Assembly: GCA_025462865.1 (NCBI GenBank)
Contig: JAOAPI010000015.1
Location: 1-64,000 of the forward strand
From: Candidatus Sulfotelmatobacter sp.
GTDB lineage: Bacteria > Acidobacteriota > Terriglobia > Terriglobales > Acidobacteriaceae
Direction of reading: 5' to 3'
Length of the DNA: 64,000 nucleotides
Made by a program: the position numbers and the translations under genes. Of the stretch, positions 29,582-38,865 are shown one piece after another. The stretch's first letter is position 1. Every line of letters begins with the position of its first letter. Under the pieces are notes generated by a model, which worked only from the letters and a program-made list of their open reading frames with translations, was not told the origin of the DNA and searched no databases.

Positions 29582-30778
29582 TTAGAAGTGATCGTCAGTG
29601 CTGACCGCGCTGACCGGCTGCGCTGGCTTTTGCCCGAGCACCGCCAGTCCTTTCGCCTGGATAATCCGGTCCCAAGGCCCGGCCTGCCAATTGTCCCGCA
29701 TCTTCGCGGGATGCCGCCACGGGGGCAGCGCCACCATCAAGTTTTTCGCCGTGGAGTGCAGATAAGGTTCATACATCGATCGCAACTTATTCAACTTCAT
29801 CCGCGCTTCATCCGTACTTCGCAATTTCAAGCCGGCGGCCGCCAGAGTGGTTCGCAATGCCTCGAAATCGGCGTCCGGAAGGCGTTCCGGCGCCTGCGGA
29901 TCGTAGCGTGCATTCACCACCTGCGCCAGATCCACGGCCGCATGGCGCGCCATGGCAAATGTCAGTCTCGCCTGTCCGGGATGAATGTCTTCAATCCCGG
30001 TAATCACCAGCGAAGTCACGTCCAGCATGATCATCAGTGCTCCCAGCCACGACTGATTGCTATGCTGTGAACGAAAAAAACTTAAAACCGGATACGAAAG
30101 ACCGCTTTCCAGCAATTCTCCCGCCCAGCGCTCCCAGTCACGGAGAACTTCGTCGAGAACCAATTGATCGATGCTTGGATCCTCTGACCTCCCGGCCAGC
30201 CGGACCAGCAACTCGCTGGCTGTCGGCGGAGAACCTGCGCGAGCATCAAGCATGGATATTTGAATCTCGCGTCGGGAAAACGAACCGTAGACAACCGGTA
30301 AGTAGCCGATCACCACGCCAAGAAATGCGAAGCCCATCCCGGCTTCGAACACGGAAAGCACGCGGGCCATTGTCGATATCGGCAGAATGTCACCGTAACC
30401 GAGGGTGAAAAATGTCTGCCCGCTGTGGTAGAGGATTCTGGCAAAAGTGATCGGCTCATGCGCCAGCTGTTCATGCCCGCCAATCCCGTATTGCAGCAGT
30501 CCAAAGCCGCAAATCAGTCCCGCAGCCCAGAATGCCAGCAGCATGATCAGAGAGAGAGGCCCGAAGTATCCCAAAAAACTTTGTTGTCGCGCAGGCGTTT
30601 TGATATGAGCAGCGATCCTCTGCCAGGGAATCCAGGTGCGCCGGTAGAACCATGCCGTCAGCCGGAACTGTCTCGTCACACGGCGGGGCAGCACAACGGT
30701 CTCAAATGCATCCAGCAGCACCACACCGATGATGAACAGGCCAGAAACAATTGCTGGAATGTTGAGATGAAGGCTCAT
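29582..30778 (-). CDS. Two-helix potassium channel-like membrane protein
   Basis: 398 residues with an N-terminal pore module (about 1-160): membrane segments around 8-30, 75-95 and 135-155 and a selectivity filter TLGYGD at about 123-128, as in Ion_trans_2 channels. The large C-terminal part (about 170-398) is cytoplasmic and helical (Glu/Arg/Leu-rich, motif-poor), with no RCK or cyclic nucleotide domain that I can recognise. The ATG at 30776-30778 is clear. Potassium selectivity is inferred from the filter. Gating ligand unknown. It has a pore shared with ion-channel families in many soil bacteria. Confidence 0.85.
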   Translation of the reverse strand: MSLHLNIPAIVSGLFIIGVVLLDAFETVVLPRRVTRQFRLTAWFYRRTWIPWQRIAAHIKTPARQQSFLGYFGPLSLIMLLAFWAAGLICGFGLLQYGIGGHEQLAHEPITFARILYHSGQTFFTLGYGDILPISTMARVLSVFEAGMGFAFLGVVIGYLPVVYGSFSRREIQISMLDARAGSPPTASELLVRLAGRSEDPSIDQLVLDEVLRDWERWAGELLESGLSYPVLSFFRSQHSNQSWLGALMIMLDVTSLVITGIEDIHPGQARLTFAMARHAAVDLAQVVNARYDPQAPERLPDADFEALRTTLAAAGLKLRSTDEARMKLNKLRSMYEPYLHSTAKNLMVALPPWRHPAKMRDNWQAGPWDRIIQAKGLAVLGQKPAQPVSAVSTDDHF

Positions 30779-30857
30779 TCGGGACTCTCGGTTGTCGGAC
30801 TACTTGATGCGGAAGGAAGAGTAACAGATTCGGGCTTTAGGAATCCCTCTCTCGTGG

Positions 30858-30876
30858 AGACGTTGCTTGCAACGTT
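30858..30876. repeat. GACGTTGC palindrome, copy 1
   Basis: AGACGTTGC-TT-GCAACGT, 7 to 8 paired bases around a TT centre, in the gap between the channel gene and a secreted hypothetical. Two close relatives lie at 39392-39411 and 39426-39445. See the repeat-family finding. Confidence 0.55.
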
Positions 30877-30902
30877 GCGCAGTTAGTAAAACGGACCGCT
30901 CG

Positions 30903-31658
30903 TTATGATTGCGGCTTAGCCTGCTGCTCAGGCGGGGTCTGTCCCGGTGTCGTCGCCGGCTTCTTGGTGGCAGGCTTCTTTTTTGCGGCCGGTTTCTTCG
31001 CCGGCTGGTTATCGTCTATAACCGTTTTCTTGGGAGGCACGGCAGCAACCGCCGCCTGTGCCGTTTTCAATTCCGTCCGCAAGTGAGAGAGTTCCTGTTC
31101 CTTCGACGTCGCCAAATTGGCCAAGCGGTCGGCCAGCTGCCTTCGTGAGACTTCAAAACTGTTCAGGTCGTTCGAGAGCGATTGGAAATCATCTTTAGGA
31201 CCGAACGCTCCCGCCGATTCCGCCACGTTTCCCAGCACGTCGTAAAGCGCATCCAGATTCCGGTACAACTTGAAACTAGCGGACAGGTCCTCAGGCGCGT
31301 TGCGCACCTGACCCATGATCTCCGGCAACGCACTTTGCAGATTGCGCTGGATCGAATCCACATTTCCCAGCGTCTGTTTCTTGGTGGAACCGTCAGTCTT
31401 CCAGCGTTCGATGCGCAGCCGGGTCAGATCGTTCTGAGCCGTTTTCGAAGTGGCTTCCAACTGGGACAACAAGCCATTCACTTGCGACACTGAGGCGTAA
31501 GAAACCGCGGGACTCTGCGGTGACGTACCGGCGGCAACGCTTGTCTGCGTCACATATTGAGGATCGCTGGCGGCCGCTGCACGATTTTGTCCGACGACCG
31601 GTGCCGTCGACATCAGCATGAACAGCGAGAAAAAATAGAGGAGAACTTTGAATTTCAT
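30903..31658 (-). CDS. Secreted coiled-coil protein with Lys/Pro-rich tail
   Basis: 251 residues. A signal peptide (KFKVLLYFFSLFMLMSTAPVVGQ) is followed by a Ser/Gln-rich helical region (about 55-200) likely to form coiled coils, and then a Lys/Ala/Pro tail (about 210-251, KKPAAKKKPATKKPATTP). The tail resembles histone-like or surface-binding linkers. It is divergent from the next gene (192-bp gap), which also encodes an exported protein. No known domain. Function unknown; an envelope role is likely given the signal peptide. Confidence 0.75.
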   Translation of the reverse strand: MKFKVLLYFFSLFMLMSTAPVVGQNRAAAASDPQYVTQTSVAAGTSPQSPAVSYASVSQVNGLLSQLEATSKTAQNDLTRLRIERWKTDGSTKKQTLGNVDSIQRNLQSALPEIMGQVRNAPEDLSASFKLYRNLDALYDVLGNVAESAGAFGPKDDFQSLSNDLNSFEVSRRQLADRLANLATSKEQELSHLRTELKTAQAAVAAVPPKKTVIDDNQPAKKPAAKKKPATKKPATTPGQTPPEQQAKPQS

Positions 31659-31849
31659 GGAGTACGAATTTGCTGCTATTTCGACGTTTCAGAATACTAC
31701 AAGCAAGCGCCGCTTGTTGATTGAACCCACCTTCGAAAGAATCACCGAGACTTCACAGGCGATTCCAGTTTTTCCAAGTCACCAGCAGCGGTATTCTATT
31801 TCTGTGCGGGCACCAAGGCAAAAAATAAGAAGATAATTGCGTCAACCAT

Positions 31850-32911
31850 ATGTCATCCAGATGTCCTGCTATTTCGGGCCGCCAATTGCGTGCATTCGCC
31901 GTATTGATATTGTGTGCGCTGATCACCGTAAGTCAACCACATGCTCTAGCGGACGACCACGCACGGCGTCTCATCCTGAAAGACGGGTCCTACCAGCTCG
32001 TCACCAAATATGAGGTGAAGGGCGACCGGGTGCGTTACAAGAGTGCCGAGCGCGACGAATGGGAAGAACTGCCTTCGTCGCTGGTCGACTGGACGGCGAC
32101 CGAAAAATACGAAAAGGACCGCTCCGCAGCGCCGGCTATTCCCGAAGCCTCCGCGCTGGACAAAGAAACCGATGCCGAACGCGAAGCCGAACAATCCCAT
32201 CTGCCTCAAGTTGCGCCCGGCCTGCGGCTTCCAGAAGACTCTGGCGTATTCCTGCTCGATAACTTCCAAGGCCAGCCGCAATTGGTGGAACTGAAGCAAA
32301 CCGAAGGCGACATCAACCGAAACACAAAGGGAAACATTTTTCGCGGCGCCATCAATCCCATTGCCAGCGCGAAACAAACGGTGGAACTCGAAGGCGAACA
32401 CGCAGCAATCCATGCCCACGTCGCCGTGCCTTCCATCTACATTAACGTTGAAGACGAACCCTCAAATCGGCCGCCCAGCGGCGAGACCGCGTCCGCTAAA
32501 CCTTCCGAGCCCAGCCTTGACGCTCCGCGCGCCGAGCGAGAAGGTCCACAGCAGCCGCAGCGGGCCACTGTTCCTTTCGATCGTTTTCGCATCGTTCGCG
32601 CGAAAGTCAAGGGCGGCAAGCGCATTGTGGGCGACATAAAGCGAGCCGTCACCGGGAAAGTCAGCCAGGATCAAAGCTACGTAAAGACCACCATCGACCG
32701 GATCAGTGGCGGATGGCTCAAACTAACCCCCGCAGAGGATCTCTCCTCCGGCGAATACGTTGTGGTTGAAATGAAGGGAAACGAGGGAATGAATCTTTAT
32801 GTCTGGGATTTCGGAGTGAATCCCAACGCCCCGGCTAATACAAATCCGTGGAAACCAGATGTGAAGGACCCCGGCACTCTTACGAAGAAGCCTGGCGATG
32901 GGCCGAAATGA
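31850..32911 (+). CDS. Secreted hypothetical protein
   Basis: 353 residues beginning MSSRCPAISGRQLRAF, with a hydrophobic signal segment (about 12-32) ending near ALADD. The mature part is hydrophilic and mostly beta (ILKDGSYQLVTKYEVKGDRVRYKS near 43-66), with a middle Pro/Glu/Ala-rich section (about 100-120 and 225-240). No family is recognisable. It is divergent from a second secreted protein and convergent with the GGDEF gene. Function unknown. Confidence 0.75.
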   Translation: MSSRCPAISGRQLRAFAVLILCALITVSQPHALADDHARRLILKDGSYQLVTKYEVKGDRVRYKSAERDEWEELPSSLVDWTATEKYEKDRSAAPAIPEASALDKETDAEREAEQSHLPQVAPGLRLPEDSGVFLLDNFQGQPQLVELKQTEGDINRNTKGNIFRGAINPIASAKQTVELEGEHAAIHAHVAVPSIYINVEDEPSNRPPSGETASAKPSEPSLDAPRAEREGPQQPQRATVPFDRFRIVRAKVKGGKRIVGDIKRAVTGKVSQDQSYVKTTIDRISGGWLKLTPAEDLSSGEYVVVEMKGNEGMNLYVWDFGVNPNAPANTNPWKPDVKDPGTLTKKPGDGPK

Positions 32912-33056
32912 TGCGTAGAAACAACGGTCGGAACTAAAAGCAATTAGCCTTGTCCGCGCGAGTCGTCCGCCCGGGCAGCCGACAGGTGAGCCGCTCTCGT
33001 ATTTCACTTGTGGCAGTTTGCCTTCATGTCGCTTGGAAACCGGCAATTGCCCGCCG

Positions 33057-34109
33057 CTACTTCATCACTCCGCGCTGTGCGATTCCGATATTGTCCCGGG
33101 TAGTGTTCTTCACCAGATACATCATCTCGTCGGCTTGCCGGATGATGTCGTGGGTGTCGCGGGCATCATGGGGATAGGTGGCCAGTCCGATGGAAGCCCG
33201 AACATTTAAATTCAGCCCTTCTTCGCGGCAGAAATTACTCGCGCGCAGGCCATCGCGCAAGCGTTTCGCCACCACCAGCGCTTGATCTTTGCCGGTCTGC
33301 GGCAACAGAACCACAAACTCATCCCCGCCGTAGCGAAAGGCATAATCAATCAAACGCAATTGCGCTTTCACCAGGTAGCCAATTTCCGCCAGCAGCTTGC
33401 TACCAATCAAGTGCCCGTGAGTGTCGTTCACCTGTTTGAAATGGTCGAGATCGATGAACAGCACGCTGAATTCATAGCCAAACCGCGACGAGCGATAAAC
33501 CTCGGTGTCGAGCGTCTTGTACAAGTGGCGCGCGTTGTAAAGCCCGGTGCAGTCATCGGTGATGGTCAACTCCTGGATCTTTTCAACCCAGCGCGCATTC
33601 TCAATCGCGATGGCGGCATAATCGCAAAGCGCCTGCAGAAAGAAAACTTCCTGCTCGTTGAATTGCGCCAGATCCACATTCACCAACTGGATTACGCCCA
33701 ATACCCGAAGCCTGGACCGCAGGGGAACGCAGATTACGGAACGCGTCTCCCACTGCGTGGTTTCGTCAATGCGCCGAGCAAAGCGCGGATCACTTTCCAC
33801 GTCGGCCGAGATAACCTGTTCCCCGTGTTTGGCCACCCATCCGGCAATGCCTTCGCCCATTTTGAGGCGAACGTTTTTTAAAACCTCCGCGGCATCGCCG
33901 ACGGCAATGGCGAAATAGAGCTCATTGTGCAACTCGTCCACCATGAGCAGCGACCAGGTGTCAGGACGGAAATATTCCGCCATCTTGTCCATGATTGTCT
34001 GCAGAATTGAGTCGAGGTCGAGCGACGAAGTCAGCGCCTTGGCCACGTCGTGGAAGATGGTTACTTCCTGGGTATGACGGGTTAGTTGGGTGCCGGTGCC
34101 CTCAGACAT
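33057..34109 (-). CDS. GAF-GGDEF diguanylate cyclase
   Basis: About 350 residues: a GAF sensor domain (about 20-165) and a C-terminal GGDEF domain (about 185-345) with the active-site motif RYGGDEF at 261-265 intact, so it should make cyclic di-GMP from two GTP. The inhibitory site RxxD is present as RLID five residues before GGDEF, so product feedback is likely. I chose the ATG at 34107-34109. The frame is open a further 24 codons but those look non-coding. It is soluble with no membrane segment, so the GAF signal is probably a small intracellular molecule. A PilZ protein at 1.4-1.8 kb is a possible effector. Confidence 0.92.
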   Translation of the reverse strand: MSEGTGTQLTRHTQEVTIFHDVAKALTSSLDLDSILQTIMDKMAEYFRPDTWSLLMVDELHNELYFAIAVGDAAEVLKNVRLKMGEGIAGWVAKHGEQVISADVESDPRFARRIDETTQWETRSVICVPLRSRLRVLGVIQLVNVDLAQFNEQEVFFLQALCDYAAIAIENARWVEKIQELTITDDCTGLYNARHLYKTLDTEVYRSSRFGYEFSVLFIDLDHFKQVNDTHGHLIGSKLLAEIGYLVKAQLRLIDYAFRYGGDEFVVLLPQTGKDQALVVAKRLRDGLRASNFCREEGLNLNVRASIGLATYPHDARDTHDIIRQADEMMYLVKNTTRDNIGIAQRGVMK

Positions 34110-34310
34110 GCCTGGTTCCCTGACCTCAGTTCCTCGGTTCGGATGGACGGAGTAACGGTTCCAAAAATTATAGGGCTGCACCGCCGCCGGAGCAACGAAC
34201 GTTGGTAACTGGAACCCCTAAAGCTAACGCGTCGTGCTACTTGGGGTTCTTTGCGGAGCGACAGAATCGCCGAAGTGCGCGTTTCCCGGATTGCGGGCGT
34301 ATGCTGAATC

Positions 34311-34733
34311 ATGCCGATCAGCAAACGTCATATTTTTCAATCGTGCGCGGGCGCTCTGGCGTTACTTTTTGTAACGTCCCTGCAAGCGCAAAATGCATCT
34401 TCGGCGGCGGATCCTAAATCCGTTCCTGTGATCGATGGCGCCATCGGTACCTGTTCCGCCGACTTCACCATTACTGACGCGGCGGGTGCGCCAGTTTATG
34501 CTGCTAGCATCCGCGTCCATATCGCTTACGGGTTTTTAAATGCTCACAAGCTGGACCTCGAAATAGGGACCAACGCCGACGGGAAAGCCCGCTTCATCGG
34601 CCTGCCTGAAAAACTAAAGCAGGGCCTTTTCTTCCAGGCCTCGGAAGGCAAGCGAGAGGGTTCGGCCTTCGACGATACCGGCAAGACCTGCAAGGCAAAC
34701 TTCACCATCGCTCTCGAAAGAAAAGCTCAGTAA
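34311..34733 (+). CDS. Secreted carboxypeptidase-regulatory-like protein
   Basis: 140 residues: signal peptide (FQSCAGALALLFVTSLQAQ), then a single beta-sandwich domain with TCSADFTITDAAGAPVYAA and DGKARFIGLP, the pattern of the carboxypeptidase regulatory-like fold. Two Cys (in TCSADF and TCKANF) probably form a disulfide. It is divergent from the GGDEF gene. Exported; function unknown, probably binding or structural. Confidence 0.78.
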   Translation: MPISKRHIFQSCAGALALLFVTSLQAQNASSAADPKSVPVIDGAIGTCSADFTITDAAGAPVYAASIRVHIAYGFLNAHKLDLEIGTNADGKARFIGLPEKLKQGLFFQASEGKREGSAFDDTGKTCKANFTIALERKAQ

Positions 34734-34889
34734 CATTCAGATACTTGTGTCTCGGAAAGCCGGTGGAATCCCAAGGTCGCTGACCCTCGGATTTCGTGGT
34801 CCACGGAGGTCATCTGGCGTCCGCCCATGCTTTCGCCTATGATTGATCGCGTCTGGGCAGAAACTTAAACAAGCTTGCTGGAGTTTGTC

Positions 34890-36233
34890 GTGGGAGCCTT
34901 CGGGGAAAAACTTCGCAAACAGCGTGAACAACGTGGCCTCGCGCTCGATGCCATTTCCAACAGCACGAAAATCAGCACTCGCATGCTGCGTGCTCTTGAA
35001 GACGAACACTTTGACCAGCTTCCCGGCGGAGTCTTCAACAAAGGTTTCGTGCGCGCCTATGCCCGCCAAGTTGGACTGGATGAAGACGAAACCGTAACTG
35101 ACTATCTGACCGCTTTGCGCGAGAGCCAGGTTCAGTCACAGCAGATTTTGCCTGACTTCCGCGCACCGGGGGGCAAGCCTCGCGCCATTACCAACCCCGA
35201 CGTGCGGCACCATGTACTTCCAGCCGGCGATCACCCCGTCCAAGACAATGGACACCACGATCTCCCAGCGGCCGAACGCCGCAAGCAAGAGCGGCGGAAT
35301 GAAGTTCGTCGCCACAAGGACCGTGACGGGCGTAAGTCGGAGGTGCAGAAGAGTGACGATCACGGTGTTGACCACCTGGTTGACCATTCCAAAGAAGCCG
35401 CTTTTACAGAAACGAGTCGCATGCCAATCGCTCGCGTGACGGATAGCCGGAGGCAGGATGCTCCGCAGCCGCGCGGTAAGGATGAAGGTAAAAGTGATCG
35501 CGGCGACCATCGCGCTCTTACCAACTCTTCTGGACAGTCGGGATTCATCACGATGGGGCCCGGCGCGGAAAATTCCGCTGAACCTGCCGAAGAACGTTCG
35601 CCGCGGATTTTTTCGCCGCGCATTTTGAAGATCGTAGCGCCAGCCGCTATTTTGCTTCTCACCTTGGGTGTGGCCATCTGGAACTCTCGGCGCCACCGCG
35701 AGCCCTCGGTGGCAGCGCCTTCGAATTCCTCTCCACAACTCGTGGTCGCACAAGCAACAGCTCCCGTCATGACTCCCGCCTCCGCGAGTTCGCCAAAGAC
35801 GGAACAAGGGTCAGCCGCAGCTAAACCCACCGGGGGAAAATCTTCGGCTGTAGCACAGACTGCATCCATTCGGCCATCCGTAACAAGTCTCCCCGCTAAA
35901 CCCGCCGCGAACCCGTCGGTCGGAGATCCTCCGGTCGAAAAGACCATTAATCATCCGCTTACGGAGAAGGCGCCCGCTACGTTCACTCTCCTGATCCGCG
36001 CCGAGCAGACTACCTGGATTTCGATCGTCGCCGATGGCAAACCTGTAACCCATGAGACTCTGATCGCGCCGGCGCATACCTCTGTGCGGGCAACCCGAGA
36101 TGTAATTGTCAAAGCTGGAAACGCGGCGGGAATCAGTTTTCTGCTCAACGGCAAGGAATTTCCTGCGCAGGGAAATGAGGGGGAAGTAAAAACCTACCTT
36201 TTCGATGCCACCGGTCTCAGACCTCTGCAGTAG
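34890..36233 (+). CDS. RodZ-like membrane protein with HTH
   Basis: About 447 residues. A Cro/XRE-type helix-turn-helix (about 6-70, FGEKLRKQREQRG and FDQLPGGVFNKGFVRAYAR) is followed by a long Arg/His/Asp-rich linker (about 100-215), one membrane helix (about 246-265) and a periplasmic DUF4115 beta domain (about 360-440). Such proteins link MreB to the envelope in rod-shaped cells. I chose the GTG at 34890 (GGAG at 6 nt upstream), which gives MGAFGEKLRKQ, rather than the TTG five codons earlier. The linker is much longer than in E. coli. It ends 5 bp from the convergent CheY-like gene. Confidence 0.85.
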   Translation: MGAFGEKLRKQREQRGLALDAISNSTKISTRMLRALEDEHFDQLPGGVFNKGFVRAYARQVGLDEDETVTDYLTALRESQVQSQQILPDFRAPGGKPRAITNPDVRHHVLPAGDHPVQDNGHHDLPAAERRKQERRNEVRRHKDRDGRKSEVQKSDDHGVDHLVDHSKEAAFTETSRMPIARVTDSRRQDAPQPRGKDEGKSDRGDHRALTNSSGQSGFITMGPGAENSAEPAEERSPRIFSPRILKIVAPAAILLLTLGVAIWNSRRHREPSVAAPSNSSPQLVVAQATAPVMTPASASSPKTEQGSAAAKPTGGKSSAVAQTASIRPSVTSLPAKPAANPSVGDPPVEKTINHPLTEKAPATFTLLIRAEQTTWISIVADGKPVTHETLIAPAHTSVRATRDVIVKAGNAAGISFLLNGKEFPAQGNEGEVKTYLFDATGLRPLQ

Positions 36234-36238
36234 TAGTT

Positions 36239-36661
36239 TTAGGCGGTCGTCGTCCGCGATCCTTCGGCGGATATTTGCTTGAGGATTTCCCGCACAGCAC
36301 TCAACAGCTTTTCCGAGCCCTTATCCAACTCAAGAGCGGATTTCTCCAGGAACCCGAGCGCTCCCTCTTTCCGCAACCGTTCGGCATTCTTCTGCGACAT
36401 GCCGGTCATGACCACAACCGGAATCCTCCGGGTCAAACCGTCTTTTTGCAGCGCGGCCAGCACATCCGGCCCACTCATCTTGGGTAATAGCATATCCAGC
36501 AGAATCAGGTCAGGCAGTCTCTCGCGGGCCAACTCCAGAGCCTTCTCGCCGTCCGCCGCGCTGCATACCTCATAGCCTGCGCGCGTCAGCGCGCGCTCAG
36601 TCGCCAACCTCAGAAATTTGCTGTCTTCCGCTAGCAGGATTTTGATCATTGGCTTATCCAT
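36239..36661 (-). CDS. CheY-like single-domain response regulator
   Basis: 140 residues, receiver only. The Asp cluster is intact: E11-D12 in LLAEDSKF, phospho-acceptor Asp in ILLDMLLPK (about 55), Thr in VVMTGMS and Lys in FLEKS. It therefore should be phosphorylated normally, in contrast to the atypical regulator at 525. A short Ser/Thr tail follows. No kinase neighbours it. Output partner unknown. Convergent with the RodZ-like gene. Confidence 0.9.
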   Translation of the reverse strand: MDKPMIKILLAEDSKFLRLATERALTRAGYEVCSAADGEKALELARERLPDLILLDMLLPKMSGPDVLAALQKDGLTRRIPVVVMTGMSQKNAERLRKEGALGFLEKSALELDKGSEKLLSAVREILKQISAEGSRTTTA

Positions 36662-36742
36662 CGGCAGGACATCGGTATCAGAACAGACACTCGCAGTCTA
36701 TAACTACGTATAGGTGCTGAGGAGATTTTAATAAATACCTCG

Positions 36743-36767
36743 ATTGATAAAGGAATTCTCTATCAAT
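36743..36767. promoter_or_regulatory. Inverted repeat, possible operator
   Basis: ATTGATA and TATCAAT, a perfect 7-bp inverted repeat with an 11-nt spacer, in the 272-bp gap upstream of the YihY gene and the CheY-like gene, which diverge. The AT-rich setting suits a promoter or operator. Binding protein unknown. Confidence 0.4.
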
Positions 36768-36933
36768 TGGACGATAAACCTCGATAGTGCATCCAAAGTT
36801 CGTTACCAGAACGGGTCTTTGTGGAATGGATCATAATATCGGATGGGTGGCTTAAAAATGTCACCTGTCGCGATTGGAGCCGCCGGGATCATAATCGTTT
36901 TCGCGCGACGATGCGCTAGAATGCGGAAATTTC

Positions 36934-37869
36934 ATGGCAAGTACCAGGCCCATTTTGACGCACGAAGGACTATCGATTTGGAAACTGGGTGGCCTAACTG
37001 TTTGGCAGCTTACCAAAAAGATCGTACATGCCGTGGAGGAAAGTGAGATCCTGGATTATGCCTCCGGACTCGCCTTCAATTTTCTGCTCGCCCTCTTCCC
37101 TCTTCTCTTGTTCATGCTCGCGCTATTTGGCTTATTCGCGTCGCGCAGTTCCGAGCTACAAACCAGCCTGCTGTCTTATTTCGGCGATTTCCTTCCGCCC
37201 GCGGCCTTCCACTTACTGAACGACACAACAACTGAATTGGCTAAAAGCTCGAGCGAAGGGAAACTCACCTTTGGCATAGTCTTGGCTCTTTGGTTTGGTT
37301 CAGGGGGCATAAGTTCGATGATTTTAGCTTTGAACGCAGCGTACAACGTGCGCGAATCTCGTTCCTGGATCAAGATTCGCGCCATTGCACTTGTGCTGAC
37401 CGTTGTAATTTCCATATTGCTGCTTGCTGCATTATTCATCCTGCTGGCTGGCGGACAAGTTGTGGATTGGGTCGGCATGAAACTCCACTTGGGATCGACG
37501 GTTGTGATTGTGTGGAAGGGAATGCAATGGATCGCTGCAGCGGTTTTCGCGATCGTGTCTTTCTGGCTGATTTATTATTGCGGACCGAGTTTAGGAAAGC
37601 GGCACTGGTACTGGGGGATCCCTGGTTCAATCTTCGGAGCCGTTCTTTGGTTATCCGGCTCAGCGGGATTTCGTCTCTACCTGCATTTCTTCAACACATA
37701 TACCGCCACGTACGCATCGTTGGGAGCAGTGATGATCCTGCTGGTGTGGTTATATGTTACTGGCTTGGCGTTTCTGGTTGGTGCAGAAATGAATGCCGAG
37801 ATCGAGCGCGCCGCTACCGCGAATGACCCCGAGAAGAGGACGCTTTCAACAAGGCGTCGCGCGGCGTAA
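36934..37869 (+). CDS. YihY/BrkB-family inner membrane protein
   Basis: 311 residues with about six membrane segments (roughly 50-70, 115-135, 150-175, 190-215, 225-245, 255-280) and the family signatures LDYASGLAFNFLLALFPLL and GSGGISSMILALNAAYNV. The family is often named virulence factor BrkB or mis-annotated as ribonuclease BN; its true activity is not settled. The ATG at 36934 follows GGAAA. It is convergent with the M56 gene, 30 bp apart. Membrane location is firm; role unknown. Confidence 0.92.
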   Translation: MASTRPILTHEGLSIWKLGGLTVWQLTKKIVHAVEESEILDYASGLAFNFLLALFPLLLFMLALFGLFASRSSELQTSLLSYFGDFLPPAAFHLLNDTTTELAKSSSEGKLTFGIVLALWFGSGGISSMILALNAAYNVRESRSWIKIRAIALVLTVVISILLLAALFILLAGGQVVDWVGMKLHLGSTVVIVWKGMQWIAAAVFAIVSFWLIYYCGPSLGKRHWYWGIPGSIFGAVLWLSGSAGFRLYLHFFNTYTATYASLGAVMILLVWLYVTGLAFLVGAEMNAEIERAATANDPEKRTLSTRRRAA

Positions 37870-37899
37870 ATCTTTCGGCGAGAGGATCGCACCTAACTC

Positions 37900-38865
37900 C
37901 TATCGCACCAGCCATTCCGTCACGGCGTGCATCCGAACCAGGAGATAACTATAAGTAACGGCCAACGTAGTCACCGCGACAGCCGCAGCGCACAACGAAT
38001 ATCTAAACGAATGTCTGTTCGGAACGTCGTGCCGCTCGTTCCACGAGATCAACCGCTCCACGCGCGCATTCACCGATTCCGCAGGACTGTGGACCAGGGC
38101 CATGGTTACTTCGCCGGCCGGCTGCACGGACACGAGCCGGGACAATTTGATTACCGCCGCAGCCAGGTCCAGCGCTTCGGAAGCACTGGATACGGCAGCA
38201 TCGTCAGCGGCCATTTCCGTCCTTTCACGCCACGCTCTTTCCAGCCCGTTCATTCCTGGAAATGCAACCAGGCGCATTACCAGCTTTCGCAGGTTATCCC
38301 GCCGCTGCACGTGGACTGCTTCATGCCGAAGAGCGGTTTGTAATTCCCTATCGTTCAGCACAAATTCCGCCGCCCGCGACAACCATACTGTGGGGCGGAA
38401 GATGCCTGCGGCGGTAAGGGGCGGCACATCTGCCGAAGTGCGTAGCACAGAAACCGATTTTTGCGAGCGGATCGGACTGGAGCAGATGAAGGTTGCCTTC
38501 AGCGACCACTGTGCAAGCATCCGGGAAGCGCGCATCCAAGCCATCGTCGCGTTCCGTATTCCCCAAATCAGCAGAACAATTCCGCACAGGCCTAGTATCG
38601 AAGGCATGGGTCCGATTGATTCGCTCCCCGCCCGGGGTTCGAGGAGCAGGAAAGAAGGCACCGCCACGACGAAAGTGACCGCCGATGCCACCCCGAAAGG
38701 AAGCATGCGCAGTGCGAAGAGAAGATCCGCGCAGCGTCTCTGTTGATGCCGTTCTCCGCAATACCAGACCCTGCGCCACAAGTTGCAAACTGTCACAGAC
38801 AGCGCGCAGTAAAGAACGACGAAGATCGAGGAAGAAATCAGGATTCCTCGTATCGCGAAGATCAC
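37900..38865 (-). CDS. M56 (BlaR1-type) membrane metallopeptidase
   Basis: 321 residues with about four membrane segments and the HExxH zinc motif in ALRHEAVHVQRR (about 177-188), as in BlaR1/MecR1 sensors that cleave their partner repressor after a signal. The usual C-terminal penicillin-binding sensor domain is absent, so the inducing signal is probably not a beta-lactam bound there. It overlaps the upstream BlaI gene by 4 bp (ATGA), so the two are co-translated. No beta-lactamase is visible nearby. Confidence 0.9.
   Translation of the reverse strand: MIFAIRGILISSSIFVVLYCALSVTVCNLWRRVWYCGERHQQRRCADLLFALRMLPFGVASAVTFVVAVPSFLLLEPRAGSESIGPMPSILGLCGIVLLIWGIRNATMAWMRASRMLAQWSLKATFICSSPIRSQKSVSVLRTSADVPPLTAAGIFRPTVWLSRAAEFVLNDRELQTALRHEAVHVQRRDNLRKLVMRLVAFPGMNGLERAWRERTEMAADDAAVSSASEALDLAAAVIKLSRLVSVQPAGEVTMALVHSPAESVNARVERLISWNERHDVPNRHSFRYSLCAAAVAVTTLAVTYSYLLVRMHAVTEWLVR

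Noticed and set aside
35136-35807. Long minus-strand frame opposite the RodZ-like gene, with hydrophobic stretches like a membrane protein
   Set aside because: The Arg/His/Asp-rich linker on the plus strand naturally gives hydrophobic codons on the opposite strand. The frame has no ribosome binding site, no family pattern, and lies wholly inside a well supported gene.
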